In this document: positions 11,338 to 18,844 of the stretch, piece after piece
Numbering within the stretch: the first letter of the stretch is position 1
Layout: each line of letters starts with the position of its first letter
Assembly: GCF_900129705.1 (NCBI RefSeq)
Contig: NZ_FQWO01000003.1
Location: forward strand, 62,001-126,000
Length of the DNA stretch: 64,000 bases
Source of the DNA: Flavobacterium granuli
GTDB lineage: Bacteria > Bacteroidota > Bacteroidia > Flavobacteriales > Flavobacteriaceae
Direction of reading: 5' to 3'
Program-made: the position numbers and the translations under genes
Notes under the pieces: generated by a model
What the model was told of the DNA's origin: nothing
The model's input: the letters and a program-made list of their open reading frames with translations, nothing else
The model's database searches: none

Positions 11338-11385
11338 GTGTTCAGTGTTCAGTTCTAAACTGACCACTGATTACTGAATACTAAA
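11338..11385. repeat. Degenerate ACTGA-type intergenic micro-repeat
   Basis: Related short words (GTTCAGTGTTCAGTTCT then ACTGACCACTGATTACTGAATACT) fill the whole gap between the exonuclease and FAH genes. The halves are partly inverted, so the RNA could fold. Same family as 6650-6691. Confidence 0.5.
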
Positions 11386-11388
11386 GTT

Positions 11389-12000
11389 ATGAAGATAATT
11401 TGTATCGGCAGAAATTATGTCAATCATATAGAGGAGTTGCAAAATGAGCGTCCTACTGAACCTGTGGTTTTTATGAAACCGGATTCGGCGATTTTATTAA
11501 AGCAGCATCCGTTTGTTATTCCGGAATTTTCGGAGGATATTCATCATGAGGTTGAGATTATTGTCAAAATAAGTAAGGTGGGGAAATACATCGAACCTAA
11601 GTTTGCTCATAAATATTATGACGAAATTAGTGTGGGAATAGATTTCACTGCTCGTGATTTACAGTCAAAGTTGAAAGCCAAAGGATTGCCGTGGGAAAAA
11701 GCTAAGGCATTTGATGGATCAGCGGTTATTGGAGATTTTTTACCTAAAGAGCAATTTAGTTCGTTAGAAAATCTTACTTTTGAGTTGACTAATAATGGAA
11801 AGTCGGTGCAAATGGGTGATTCAGCCTATATGTTGTGGAAAATTGATGAGCTTATTTCTTATGTTTCTCAATATTTTACTTTGAAAATAGGTGATATTAT
11901 TTTTACAGGAACTCCTGAAGGAGTTGCTGCTGTGCAACCGAATGATGTTTTAGAAGGATTTTTAGAAGGACATAAACTCTTTAGAATACAAGTAAAATAA
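11389..12000 (+). CDS. Fumarylacetoacetate hydrolase family protein
   Basis: A 203-residue FAH-fold metalloenzyme. The metal-binding acidic residues lie in HHEVEIIVKI (near 48-57) and in the GIDFTARDLQ segment near 84. The FTGTPEGVA loop is near 169. Members cleave or decarboxylate beta-diketo acids, or decarboxylate oxaloacetate; at this short length acylpyruvase or oxaloacetate decarboxylase activity is plausible, but the substrate cannot be read from sequence. Its stop codon overlaps the start of the Hpt gene (TAATG), so the two are translationally coupled. Confidence 0.9.
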   Translation: MKIICIGRNYVNHIEELQNERPTEPVVFMKPDSAILLKQHPFVIPEFSEDIHHEVEIIVKISKVGKYIEPKFAHKYYDEISVGIDFTARDLQSKLKAKGLPWEKAKAFDGSAVIGDFLPKEQFSSLENLTFELTNNGKSVQMGDSAYMLWKIDELISYVSQYFTLKIGDIIFTGTPEGVAAVQPNDVLEGFLEGHKLFRIQVK

Positions 12001-12344
12001 TGGCTTTAAACTATAACCTTTCAAAAGTGTACGCACTTTCAGATAATGACACCGAATTTGTAAATGAAATTCTTACTCTGTTTGTGACAGAGGTTCCTGA
12101 GGATTTGTTGCAAATAAAAGAAGGAATTAAAAAGAAAGATCACAAGCATGCGTATGCTTATGCGCATAAAATTAAACCCACTCTTGATTTGCTGGGGTTA
12201 AATGTGGCTTTTGAGGAAATTCTGCAATTGGAAGCTTGGACCAAAGAAGAAGGTAAAAAGAAAGATATTAAAGATACTTTTAAGAGCATTAAGAGTCAAG
12301 TGAGTGATGCCGTTAAAGAAATAAAAAAAGATTTCGATTTGTAA
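12000..12344 (+). CDS. Histidine phosphotransfer (Hpt) domain protein
   Basis: A free-standing 114-residue Hpt protein that would carry phosphate between a hybrid kinase and a response regulator. The phosphorylatable His lies in AYAHKIKPTLDLLG (near residue 52), with the following Lys and Gly/Leu pattern of Hpt helices. The start overlaps the stop of the FAH gene by one base. No kinase or regulator is adjacent, so its partners are elsewhere; the nearest histidine kinase is 4 kb away and looks like a conventional NtrB type. Confidence 0.87.
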   Translation: MALNYNLSKVYALSDNDTEFVNEILTLFVTEVPEDLLQIKEGIKKKDHKHAYAYAHKIKPTLDLLGLNVAFEEILQLEAWTKEEGKKKDIKDTFKSIKSQVSDAVKEIKKDFDL

Positions 12345-12382
12345 TTTTTCAAATGTTTGTATTTCTGTTGTAAAAACTTTTA

Positions 12383-12424
12383 AAAATTCAGCATTCATTT
12401 TTTCTTGAATGTTGAATTTTATTT
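12383..12424 (+). terminator. Terminator after Hpt gene
   Basis: AAATTCAGCATTCA pairs with TGAATGTTGAATTT (one wobble) and is followed by TTA-rich sequence. It closes the FAH-Hpt unit. Confidence 0.7.
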
Positions 12425-12454
12425 ATAGTCTCAATCCTAAATTTTTAGTAAAGA

Positions 12455-13705
12455 ATGAAAGCAACCATAGTTACTATTGGCGATGAAATTTTAATAGGGC
12501 AAATTGTAGATACGAATTCTGCTTTTATAGCTAAATCATTAGATGGTATAGGGATAGAGATCGATGAAATGATTTCGATTAGTGATGATAAGCAAAGTAT
12601 ATTAAAGACTTTCTTGTGTTTACAAAATAAAGTAGATTTGGTTATTCTAACCGGGGGTTTAGGGCCTACGAAAGACGATATTACTAAGAAAACGTTTTGT
12701 GATTATTTTGAAGATGAATTGATTGTGGATCAAGGAGTTTTGGCTCATGTTACGCAGCTTATTGAGGGTTTTTATAAGCGTCCAATTACGCAAATCAACA
12801 AGGATCAAGCTTTGGTTCCGTCAAAATGTACGGTGCTTCCTAATCAGGTGGGTACGGCTCCGGGTATGTGGATGAAGAAAGAAAATACTGTTTTTGTTTC
12901 GCTACCAGGGGTTCCTTATGAAATGAAATACTTGGTTGAAAATGAGATTGTTCCAAGAGTTGTGAAAGAATACAAGCGTCCGTTTATTGTCCATAAAACG
13001 ATTCTTACTTACGGTCAAGGAGAAAGTCTTGTGGCGGAACGTATTGAAGATTGGGAAAATAATCTTCCTGATTTTATAAAATTGGCTTATTTACCAAGTC
13101 CGGGAAGAGTGCGTTTGCGGCTTTCTGCTCGAGGAGATAATAAGCAGCAATTGATGGATGCAATCGAGGAAAAGGTGCGTTCATTGGATGTGATTATTGG
13201 TGATATTATCGTTGGTTTTGAAGAAGAAGAAACGATTGAGGTTGTGGTTGGGGAATTGTTGAAAAAACATAAAATGACTATTTCTACTGCCGAAAGTTGT
13301 ACCGGCGGAACAATTGCATCGGTTTTGTCAGCGGTACCCGGAGCTTCAAATTACTTTAAAGGAAGTGTGGTTTCCTATGCAACGGAAGCGAAAATAGATG
13401 TTTTGGGCATTCCTGAAAGTTTGATAAAGGAGTTTTCTGTGGTGAGTGCTGAGGTGGTTTCGGCTATGGCCTTGAGTGTGAAAAATCTGATGAAAACAGA
13501 TTTTGCAATTGCGACTACTGGAAATGCAGGGCCGACTAAAGGGGATGAAAATGCTGAAATTGGTACTGTTTTTATCGCTTTGGCAACGCCAAATGAAGTG
13601 ATTGTTGAAGAATATAATTTTGGTCAACCACGTGAAAAAGTGATAGATAGAGCGGTGATTAAAAGTTTAGAACTATTAAGGAAAGAATTTTTGAAAAATG
13701 TGTAG
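12455..13705 (+). CDS. cinA: CinA family protein (nicotinamide-nucleotide amidohydrolase)
   Basis: A 416-residue two-domain CinA protein. Residues 1-170 are the molybdopterin-binding-like domain, with the GGLGPTKDD motif; in CinA proteins this can act as an ADP-ribose/NMN pyrophosphatase. Residues about 255-416 form the PncC-type deamidase domain that recycles nicotinamide mononucleotide to the nicotinate form, with [11 protein letters not shown] and a [17 protein letters not shown] loop. Despite the name, a role in competence is not implied. It directly precedes the ribosomal protein cluster. Confidence 0.95.
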   Translation: MKATIVTIGDEILIGQIVDTNSAFIAKSLDGIGIEIDEMISISDDKQSILKTFLCLQNKVDLVILTGGLGPTKDDITKKTFCDYFEDELIVDQGVLAHVTQLIEGFYKRPITQINKDQALVPSKCTVLPNQVGTAPGMWMKKENTVFVSLPGVPYEMKYLVENEIVPRVVKEYKRPFIVHKTILTYGQGESLVAERIEDWENNLPDFIKLAYLPSPGRVRLRLSARGDNKQQLMDAIEEKVRSLDVIIGDIIVGFEEEETIEVVVGELLKKHKMTISTAESCTGGTIASVLSAVPGASNYFKGSVVSYATEAKIDVLGIPESLIKEFSVVSAEVVSAMALSVKNLMKTDFAIATTGNAGPTKGDENAEIGTVFIALATPNEVIVEEYNFGQPREKVIDRAVIKSLELLRKEFLKNV

Positions 13706-13780
13706 TGATTTTTTTGCTTCATCCGTTTATTTTTCTTTTCTTTGCACCCTGATTTTGAATAACGATAAAAGATAAGCATA

Positions 13781-14017
13781 ATGTCAAGAGTTTGTGACCT
13801 TACAGGTAAAAGAGCGATGGTAGGAAATAACGTTTCTCACGCTATGAATAAAACTAAGAGAAAATTTTCTGTAAACTTAGTTAAAAAGCGTTTTTATCTT
13901 CCAGAAGAAGATAGATGGATTACTCTTAGAGTAGCAGCATCTACGATAAAAACAATTAACAAAAATGGAATTGCTGCAGTTTTGAAAAAAGCGCAGTCAC
14001 AAGGATTTATTAAATAA
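13781..14017 (+). CDS. rpmB: 50S ribosomal protein bL28
   Basis: A 78-residue protein of the large ribosomal subunit. It begins [21 protein letters not shown], the typical bL28 N-terminus, followed by the basic KTKRKF segment. The single Cys shows that a zinc-binding version is absent. First gene of the rpmB-rpmG-DUF4295 cluster, which ends in a strong terminator. Confidence 0.97.
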   Translation: MSRVCDLTGKRAMVGNNVSHAMNKTKRKFSVNLVKKRFYLPEEDRWITLRVAASTIKTINKNGIAAVLKKAQSQGFIK

Positions 14018-14046
14018 TCTTTATTCCAATATAAATAAATAGCAAG

Positions 14047-14229
14047 ATGGCAAAGAAAGGTAATAGAATCCAGGTAATTTTAGAATGTACTGAACACAAA
14101 GCATCAGGTGTTGCAGGAACTTCAAGATACATAACAACAAAGAACAAAAAAAATACTCCGGATAGATTAGAGATTAAAAAATTTAATCCAGTTTTGAAGA
14201 GAGTAACTGTTCATAAAGAAATTAAATAA
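14047..14229 (+). CDS. rpmG: 50S ribosomal protein bL33
   Basis: A 60-residue large-subunit protein beginning [18 protein letters not shown]. It has one Cys where zinc-binding bL33 versions have two CxxC pairs, so this is the zinc-independent form. 29 bases after rpmB, with which it is co-transcribed. Confidence 0.97.
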   Translation: MAKKGNRIQVILECTEHKASGVAGTSRYITTKNKKNTPDRLEIKKFNPVLKRVTVHKEIK

Positions 14230-14277
14230 TTAGAGATTTTTATTTTTTAAAAATTTCAAATAAACAAATAGTAAGTC

Positions 14278-14430
14278 ATGGCAAAGAAAACAGTAGCATC
14301 GTTACAAACATCTTCTAAGAGATTATCAAAAGCCATCAAAATGGTGAAATCTCCTAAAACAGGTGCATATACATTCGTAGAATCTATTATGGCTCCTGAA
14401 GCTGTTGATGAATTCTTGAAAAAGAACTAA
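14278..14430 (+). CDS. DUF4295 small basic protein, probable ribosomal protein bL38
   Basis: A 50-residue protein from the ATG at 14278 (MAKKTVASLQTSSKRLSKAI...). It is basic and lies 48 bases after rpmG in the same transcript. This is the DUF4295 family of Bacteroidetes. From memory, the Flavobacterium johnsoniae ribosome structure placed a new small protein, named bL38, in this family; I am fairly but not fully sure of that link. The gene is short enough to be missed in routine annotation. Confidence 0.88.
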   Translation: MAKKTVASLQTSSKRLSKAIKMVKSPKTGAYTFVESIMAPEAVDEFLKKN

Positions 14431-14449
14431 TTAGTTAAGCATTATATAG

Positions 14450-14482
14450 AAAAGCTACTTTCATTCGGAAGTAGCTTTTTTA
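14450..14482 (+). terminator. Terminator after ribosomal protein cluster
   Basis: A perfect 10-bp stem (AAAGCTACTT with AAGTAGCTTT), an 8-base loop and a T-run. Confidence 0.9.
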
Positions 14483-14553
14483 TTTTATATATTTGTCAGT
14501 GAATTTTTAGAAGCAAAACATTTGGGCTATTTTTTAGACTGATTTCCCGTTTT

Positions 14554-14567
14554 CCGATAATTATCGG
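14554..14567. repeat. Small palindrome CCGATAATTATCGG in ftsY leader
   Basis: A perfect 14-base palindrome in the 265-bp gap before ftsY. A similar palindrome (CCAATAATTATTGG) lies upstream of bshC. CCCGATaxxATCGGG-like words are scattered through flavobacterial genomes (from memory). Confidence 0.5.
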
Positions 14568-14696
14568 GACGTTGCAAACTTTATTTAGGATAAGAAAGAT
14601 CTTGAAATAAAGGGTTTTTACTGCAATCGGGGCTAATAAAAACATTTGGGTATCTTTAAAGAATCCCAATTCCCAAATCCTAAAACCCAAATTAAA

Positions 14697-15650
14697 ATGA
14701 GTTTTTTCAAAAGAATATTTTCATCAGAAAAAAAAGAGACTTTGGATAAAAGTCTTGAAAAATCAAAAACATCTTTCTTTTCTAAGTTAAGTAAGGCCAT
14801 TGCCGGAAAGTCTAAGGTTGATGATGATGTTTTGGATAATTTAGAGGAAATACTTGTCTCCTCGGATGTTGGTGTCGATACGACATTGAAAATAATTACC
14901 CGAATTGAAAGCCGTGTCGCTGCTGATAAATACCTTGGTACTGATGAGCTTAATCAAATTTTGCAAGAAGAAATTGCAGCTTTGCTGTCTGAAACCAATA
15001 CTGGCGAAGCTACTGAGTTTGTAATTCCAATTAATACAAAACCCTATGTTTTAATGGTTGTTGGTGTCAACGGAGTGGGGAAAACCACGACGATAGGCAA
15101 GCTGGCATATCAATTTAAAAAGCAAGGATACAAAGTGGTTCTTGGTGCAGCCGATACTTTTAGAGCGGCGGCGATTGACCAATTGCAAATATGGGCCGAT
15201 AGAGTTGGGGTTCCAATTGTAAGACAAAATATGGGTTCAGATCCGGCTTCAGTGGCATTTGATACTTTGCAATCGGCAGTAGCGCAAGGAGCAGATGTTG
15301 TAATTATTGATACAGCAGGTCGTTTGCATAATAAAATTAACCTGATGAATGAATTGACAAAGGTAAAACGAGTGATGCAAAAAGTCGTAGCCGATGCGCC
15401 ACATGATGTTTTGTTGGTTTTGGATGGTTCTACAGGTCAAAATGCTTTTGAGCAAGCTAAGCAATTTACCGCGGCTACCGAAGTGACTTCTCTTGCTGTT
15501 ACCAAATTAGATGGGACGGCTAAAGGCGGGGTTGTTATTGGAATTTCAGATCAGTTTAAAATTCCGGTAAAATATATTGGTGTAGGAGAAGGTATTGAAG
15601 ATTTGCAGGTTTTTAATAAATATGAGTTTGTGGATTCTTTCTTTAAATAA
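14697..15650 (+). CDS. ftsY: Signal recognition particle receptor FtsY
   Basis: SRP receptor GTPase that docks translating ribosomes at the inner membrane. 317 residues from the ATG at 14697 (MSFFKRIFSS), a compact form without the long acidic A domain of E. coli FtsY. The frame extends 17 codons upstream to a TTG at 14646, but that extension is low-complexity leader and was not used. NG-domain motifs: GVNGVGKTTT (G1), DTAGR (G3), TKLDG (G4) and GVGEGIEDL near the end. Confidence 0.97.
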   Translation: MSFFKRIFSSEKKETLDKSLEKSKTSFFSKLSKAIAGKSKVDDDVLDNLEEILVSSDVGVDTTLKIITRIESRVAADKYLGTDELNQILQEEIAALLSETNTGEATEFVIPINTKPYVLMVVGVNGVGKTTTIGKLAYQFKKQGYKVVLGAADTFRAAAIDQLQIWADRVGVPIVRQNMGSDPASVAFDTLQSAVAQGADVVIIDTAGRLHNKINLMNELTKVKRVMQKVVADAPHDVLLVLDGSTGQNAFEQAKQFTAATEVTSLAVTKLDGTAKGGVVIGISDQFKIPVKYIGVGEGIEDLQVFNKYEFVDSFFK

Positions 15651-15658
15651 TTTATACA

Positions 15659-15835
15659 ATGAATTTTTCTTCGATTAAAAATATTCCAACGATGTATCTC
15701 TATTTAGGGAGCATTTTTTCCTTTGTTTTGGCTAATATGGTTAGAGATAAAAATATTATTTTCTACTATGTTTTATTGGTTGTTGGAGTTTTGTTTTTTG
15801 TTTTCGGTTTGTTTAAAAGAACTAGAAAACAATAG
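15659..15835 (+). CDS. 58-residue membrane protein
   Basis: Starts eight bases after the ftsY stop. It encodes two predicted membrane helices (residues about 11-26 and 34-51) and a basic tail ending FKRTRKQ, so the C-terminus is probably cytoplasmic. Function unknown. Being immediately behind ftsY, it is likely co-transcribed with it. Confidence 0.6.
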   Translation: MNFSSIKNIPTMYLYLGSIFSFVLANMVRDKNIIFYYVLLVVGVLFFVFGLFKRTRKQ

Positions 15836-15976
15836 ATTCTGCAATTTATAAAGTAGTGTTTGATTTCAAAAAAGAACTGTAATTTAGGTTAATCTTTAAG
15901 TATTAAATGTATTATTTGTTAGGTTTTTGGATTAATTCTACTGCTGTATTTTTTAATATTGATTGCTTTAAAAACT

Positions 15977-17080
15977 ATGGGTTCTATTATAACTACAGAA
16001 GAAACTCTTCAAGAGCGGATTAAGGAATTGTCCTGTCTCTATGATGTTTCCTCTGTGATTATTCTTCATGAAGAATCCGTTACAGATACTTTAGATAAGA
16101 TTTGTTCTATTCTAGAACGAGCTTGGCGATTTTCTGACAAAGCAATTATCGAGTTGCAATTAGGAGATTATTATTTTTCTACTTCTAAATTAATGCCAGA
16201 GGAGACTGTTTTTCAACAATCGATAATTTCAGTTTTTAACGAAAGTAAAGGATATCTTAAAGTGCATTATCCATTAGGGGAGTTTTCTCAGAATGATTTT
16301 TTGTGTGATGAACAAAAACTACTCAATAAGGTTTCTTCGGATATTAGTAGTTTTTATGAGCGACATTTGAATCAAGAAAAGAATGAGTTGCTGAAACGAA
16401 ATATGGAGCGAGTAGATCGGCTTGCTATTTTGGGTGAAATAACGGCTGGAATTGCTCATGAACTGAATACTCCTTTGGGAAATATTTTGGGTTTTGCAGA
16501 ATTGATTCAAGAATCTACTAAAGAAAAACAATCTCAGTTAGATTGTGCTAAAATTATCAAAGCTGCTATTTATTCGAGAGAAGTGGTTAAAAAACTTATG
16601 TTTTTTTCCTGTGAGATGCCTCAAAATAGGAGGTTTGTTGAAGTAGTACCTGTTATTTCGGAGGCTTTAAGTTTAATGGGGCCTAATTTCAAAAAAGCTG
16701 AAATTAGTTATGAGTTTGACTATCAAGACCCGCAATTGGAAGTGCAATTAGATTCGATTCAGTTTACTCAAATTTTATTCAATATTTTAATAAATGCCAT
16801 TTATGTTTCTCCTAAGAACTCGGTTATTAAAGTAAAGATTTATGTCTTAGAGTCGGACTTTTTCATAGAAATTGCCGATCAAGGACCTGGTATAGTTGAA
16901 GAATTTAAATCTAAAATATTTGAGCCATTTTTTACTACAAAACCTGTAGGTGAAGGTTCGGGCTTAGGACTTAGTGTGGTGCATGGTATTGTTAAAAGTC
17001 ATAAGGGAGATATTTTTTCTTTTGATAATGTGCCTCAAGGAACTATTTTTCAAATAAGATTACCTTTAAAGACAATTTAA
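15977..17080 (+). CDS. NtrB-like cytoplasmic sensor histidine kinase
   Basis: A 367-residue soluble histidine kinase. Residues 1-135 lack membrane helices and look like a GAF-type sensor region. The dimerisation/phosphoacceptor motif is GIAHELNTPLGNI (His161). The ATP-binding domain has the N box (NILINAIYVSP), DQGPGI and GSGLGLSVV. The ATG at 15977 was preferred over a TTG at 15959. Its stop overlaps the start of the NtrC-like regulator (TAATG), so the pair is translationally coupled, and that regulator is the obvious phosphate acceptor. Confidence 0.9.
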   Translation: MGSIITTEETLQERIKELSCLYDVSSVIILHEESVTDTLDKICSILERAWRFSDKAIIELQLGDYYFSTSKLMPEETVFQQSIISVFNESKGYLKVHYPLGEFSQNDFLCDEQKLLNKVSSDISSFYERHLNQEKNELLKRNMERVDRLAILGEITAGIAHELNTPLGNILGFAELIQESTKEKQSQLDCAKIIKAAIYSREVVKKLMFFSCEMPQNRRFVEVVPVISEALSLMGPNFKKAEISYEFDYQDPQLEVQLDSIQFTQILFNILINAIYVSPKNSVIKVKIYVLESDFFIEIADQGPGIVEEFKSKIFEPFFTTKPVGEGSGLGLSVVHGIVKSHKGDIFSFDNVPQGTIFQIRLPLKTI

Positions 17081-18414
17081 TGAAGTTAAAGAAAGAAAAT
17101 ATTCTAATTGTTGATGATAATTATGATATGCTTGAGTTGCTTCATCGCAATTTAAAGGCTCAAAATTTTCACACTTATAAAGCTTCTTCTGTGAAGGAAG
17201 CCATTGAGATTTTAAAATTCAGTACTATAGATTTACTGATTACTGATTTGCAGATGCCTGGAATTAATGGTATCGAATTGGTGAAATATGTTCAGGAACA
17301 TTTTCCTGTTATTCCAAAATTAGTTATTACAGGATTTCCGTCTGTCGATGGAGCTATTGAAGCGGTTAAGTCCGGAGCTTTGGATTATTTGGCCAAGCCT
17401 TTTACTAATGAAGAGTTGAACGCTGCGGTGCAGAATTTAATTGTTTCAAAAGAGAGAGCAAAAAACAGTACTGAAAAAGTAGTTTCTTCTGATGTGAAAA
17501 TTAAAGAATATGCGGGTATTGTAGGGAAATCTCAGCAGATAGTTCAGTTGATAGATTTGATTCAACGGGTGAAAGACAATAGAGCTACAATTTTGATTCA
17601 AGGCGAGAGTGGTACCGGAAAAGAGTTGGTGGCTAGAGCGATACATTATCAAGGAGCTTTTTCTTCTAAACCGTTTATTACGGTAAATTGCGGTGCTATA
17701 CCTGAAAATTTAATGGAATCGGAGCTTTTTGGTTATGTGAAAGGCGCTTTTACTGGGGCCAATGAGAATAGGGATGGTTTTTTTCAAGCAGCTGCAGGCG
17801 GAACGATATTTTTAGATGAAATAGGGACGGCTCCTTTGGCTGTTCAAACTAGGTTGTTGAGAGTGTTACAGGAAAAAGAAATCAGTATGATTGGTTCTCA
17901 GAAAAGCCAGAAAGTTGAACTGAGAATTATTGCAGCTACAAATAATGATCTCTATGAGATGTCTAATAAGGGGATTTTTCGTGAGGATCTTTATTATAGA
18001 TTAAATGTAGTGAATATTGAAACTCCGCCACTGCGTCATCGCCGTGGTGATATAAGGCTTTTAGTAGCAACTTTTTTGGATAAATATAGCGTGGAGTATA
18101 GCAAACCTCAGATTACTATTTCAGATAATGCAGTCGAGATCTTGATGCGTCATTCATGGCCGGGTAATGTCAGGGAATTGGAAAATGTAATCCAAAGAAT
18201 GATTATTATGAGTGGTGATCAAATTGAAGTTAGGGATGTTCCTGAATACTTAAAATATCCAATGCCATTTGAAAAGGAAGAACTTAAGTCTTTAAAGGAC
18301 ATGGAAAAAGCACATATTTTAAAGGTTCTTGCAGCTGTAGATAACAATAAAACTCGCGCAGCAGAAATACTTCAAATTGATCGAAAAACACTTCGTCAAA
18401 AACTAGATAAATAA
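17080..18414 (+). CDS. Sigma-54-dependent NtrC-family response regulator
   Basis: A 444-residue enhancer-binding protein that opens sigma-54 promoters when phosphorylated. The receiver domain (1-120) has phosphoacceptor Asp56 in ITDLQMPG. The AAA+ domain (about 145-375) has Walker A GESGTGKE, the sigma-54-contacting GAFTGA loop, GGTIFLDEIG (Walker B) and arginine-rich REDLYYRL. The C-terminal Fis-type helix-turn-helix (NNKTRAAEILQIDRKTLRQKL) binds DNA. A sigma-54 promoter and a candidate binding palindrome lie just downstream, so the neighbouring operon is the likely target. Confidence 0.95.
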   Translation: MKLKKENILIVDDNYDMLELLHRNLKAQNFHTYKASSVKEAIEILKFSTIDLLITDLQMPGINGIELVKYVQEHFPVIPKLVITGFPSVDGAIEAVKSGALDYLAKPFTNEELNAAVQNLIVSKERAKNSTEKVVSSDVKIKEYAGIVGKSQQIVQLIDLIQRVKDNRATILIQGESGTGKELVARAIHYQGAFSSKPFITVNCGAIPENLMESELFGYVKGAFTGANENRDGFFQAAAGGTIFLDEIGTAPLAVQTRLLRVLQEKEISMIGSQKSQKVELRIIAATNNDLYEMSNKGIFREDLYYRLNVVNIETPPLRHRRGDIRLLVATFLDKYSVEYSKPQITISDNAVEILMRHSWPGNVRELENVIQRMIIMSGDQIEVRDVPEYLKYPMPFEKEELKSLKDMEKAHILKVLAAVDNNKTRAAEILQIDRKTLRQKLDK

Positions 18415-18422
18415 TTTTTTTT

Positions 18423-18456
18423 GGGGAATACCTCCTCTTTCGGGTAGTTTTACCCC
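18423..18456. promoter_or_regulatory. Candidate enhancer site for the NtrC-like regulator
   Basis: Inverted repeat GGGTA-GTTT-TACCC at 18442-18455, preceded by GGGGAATACC at 18423-18432 that repeats the TACC half-site. It lies about 90 bases before the -24 element, the usual enhancer distance. Assignment is inferred from position and symmetry only. Confidence 0.4.
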
Positions 18457-18490
18457 GCTTATTTTTAGTATATATATCCCTATCTTTTAT

Positions 18491-18520
18491 CAAGCCCCTT
18501 GTTTCTAAGGGGTTTGTTGT
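18491..18520 (+). terminator. Terminator after NtrC-like gene
   Basis: AAGCCCCTT pairs with AAGGGGTTT (one wobble) over a 6-base loop, then TTGTTGTTT. Confidence 0.6.
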
Positions 18521-18543
18521 TTCTACGAGTAAGATCATTTCAA

Positions 18544-18560
18544 TTGGCATGCAGTTTGTC
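18544..18560 (+). promoter_or_regulatory. Sigma-54 (-24/-12) promoter
   Basis: TTGGCATGCAGTTTGTC. Against the sigma-54 consensus TGGCACG-N4-TTGC it has exact spacing and differs at two bases, both C to T. The start site would fall near 18570, about 45 bases before the next ATG. It follows an NtrC-family gene directly, which strengthens the call. Confidence 0.65.
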
Positions 18561-18616
18561 TATTGCTAGTAGAATAATTGTTTTTTTTGGATAAATAAGT
18601 TTTTAAAAGATATAAA

Positions 18617-18838
18617 ATGAGCTTGTTAGGTAAAAAAGGGATTGATTATATTCCTATTGTCATTAAAAAAAAATCAAAAAAAGATAAGATGATAATTGAT
18701 TTGGATCTATCATCAGTTTCAAAAGAAAAAGCAATTGTTACAAATGGTTTGATTTCGGGTTTGTGTAGTCATTGCGATGATAATTTGCACTGTGACTGGA
18801 AACGGAATAATAAGATGTTTTGTGAACATTATCAATAA
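18617..18838 (+). CDS. Small Cys-rich protein, possible metal site
   Basis: 73 residues. The N-terminal half is Lys-rich. The C-terminal 26 residues carry a compact Cys/His cluster: LCSHCDDNLHCDWKRNN then FCEHY, i.e. CX2CX5CX9CEH. The pattern suggests a zinc or iron-sulfur site. Similar small proteins with a CxxC...C...CE tail occur in many bacteria (from memory) without a defined function. It is the first gene after the sigma-54 promoter and ends six bases before the glutamate dehydrogenase start, so the two should be co-expressed. Confidence 0.75.
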   Translation: MSLLGKKGIDYIPIVIKKKSKKDKMIIDLDLSSVSKEKAIVTNGLISGLCSHCDDNLHCDWKRNNKMFCEHYQ

Positions 18839-18844
18839 AATAAT

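Noticed and set aside
14646..14696. Upstream TTG start for ftsY
   Set aside because: The added residues are low-complexity leader; the ATG at 14697 gives the usual MSFFKRIF start.
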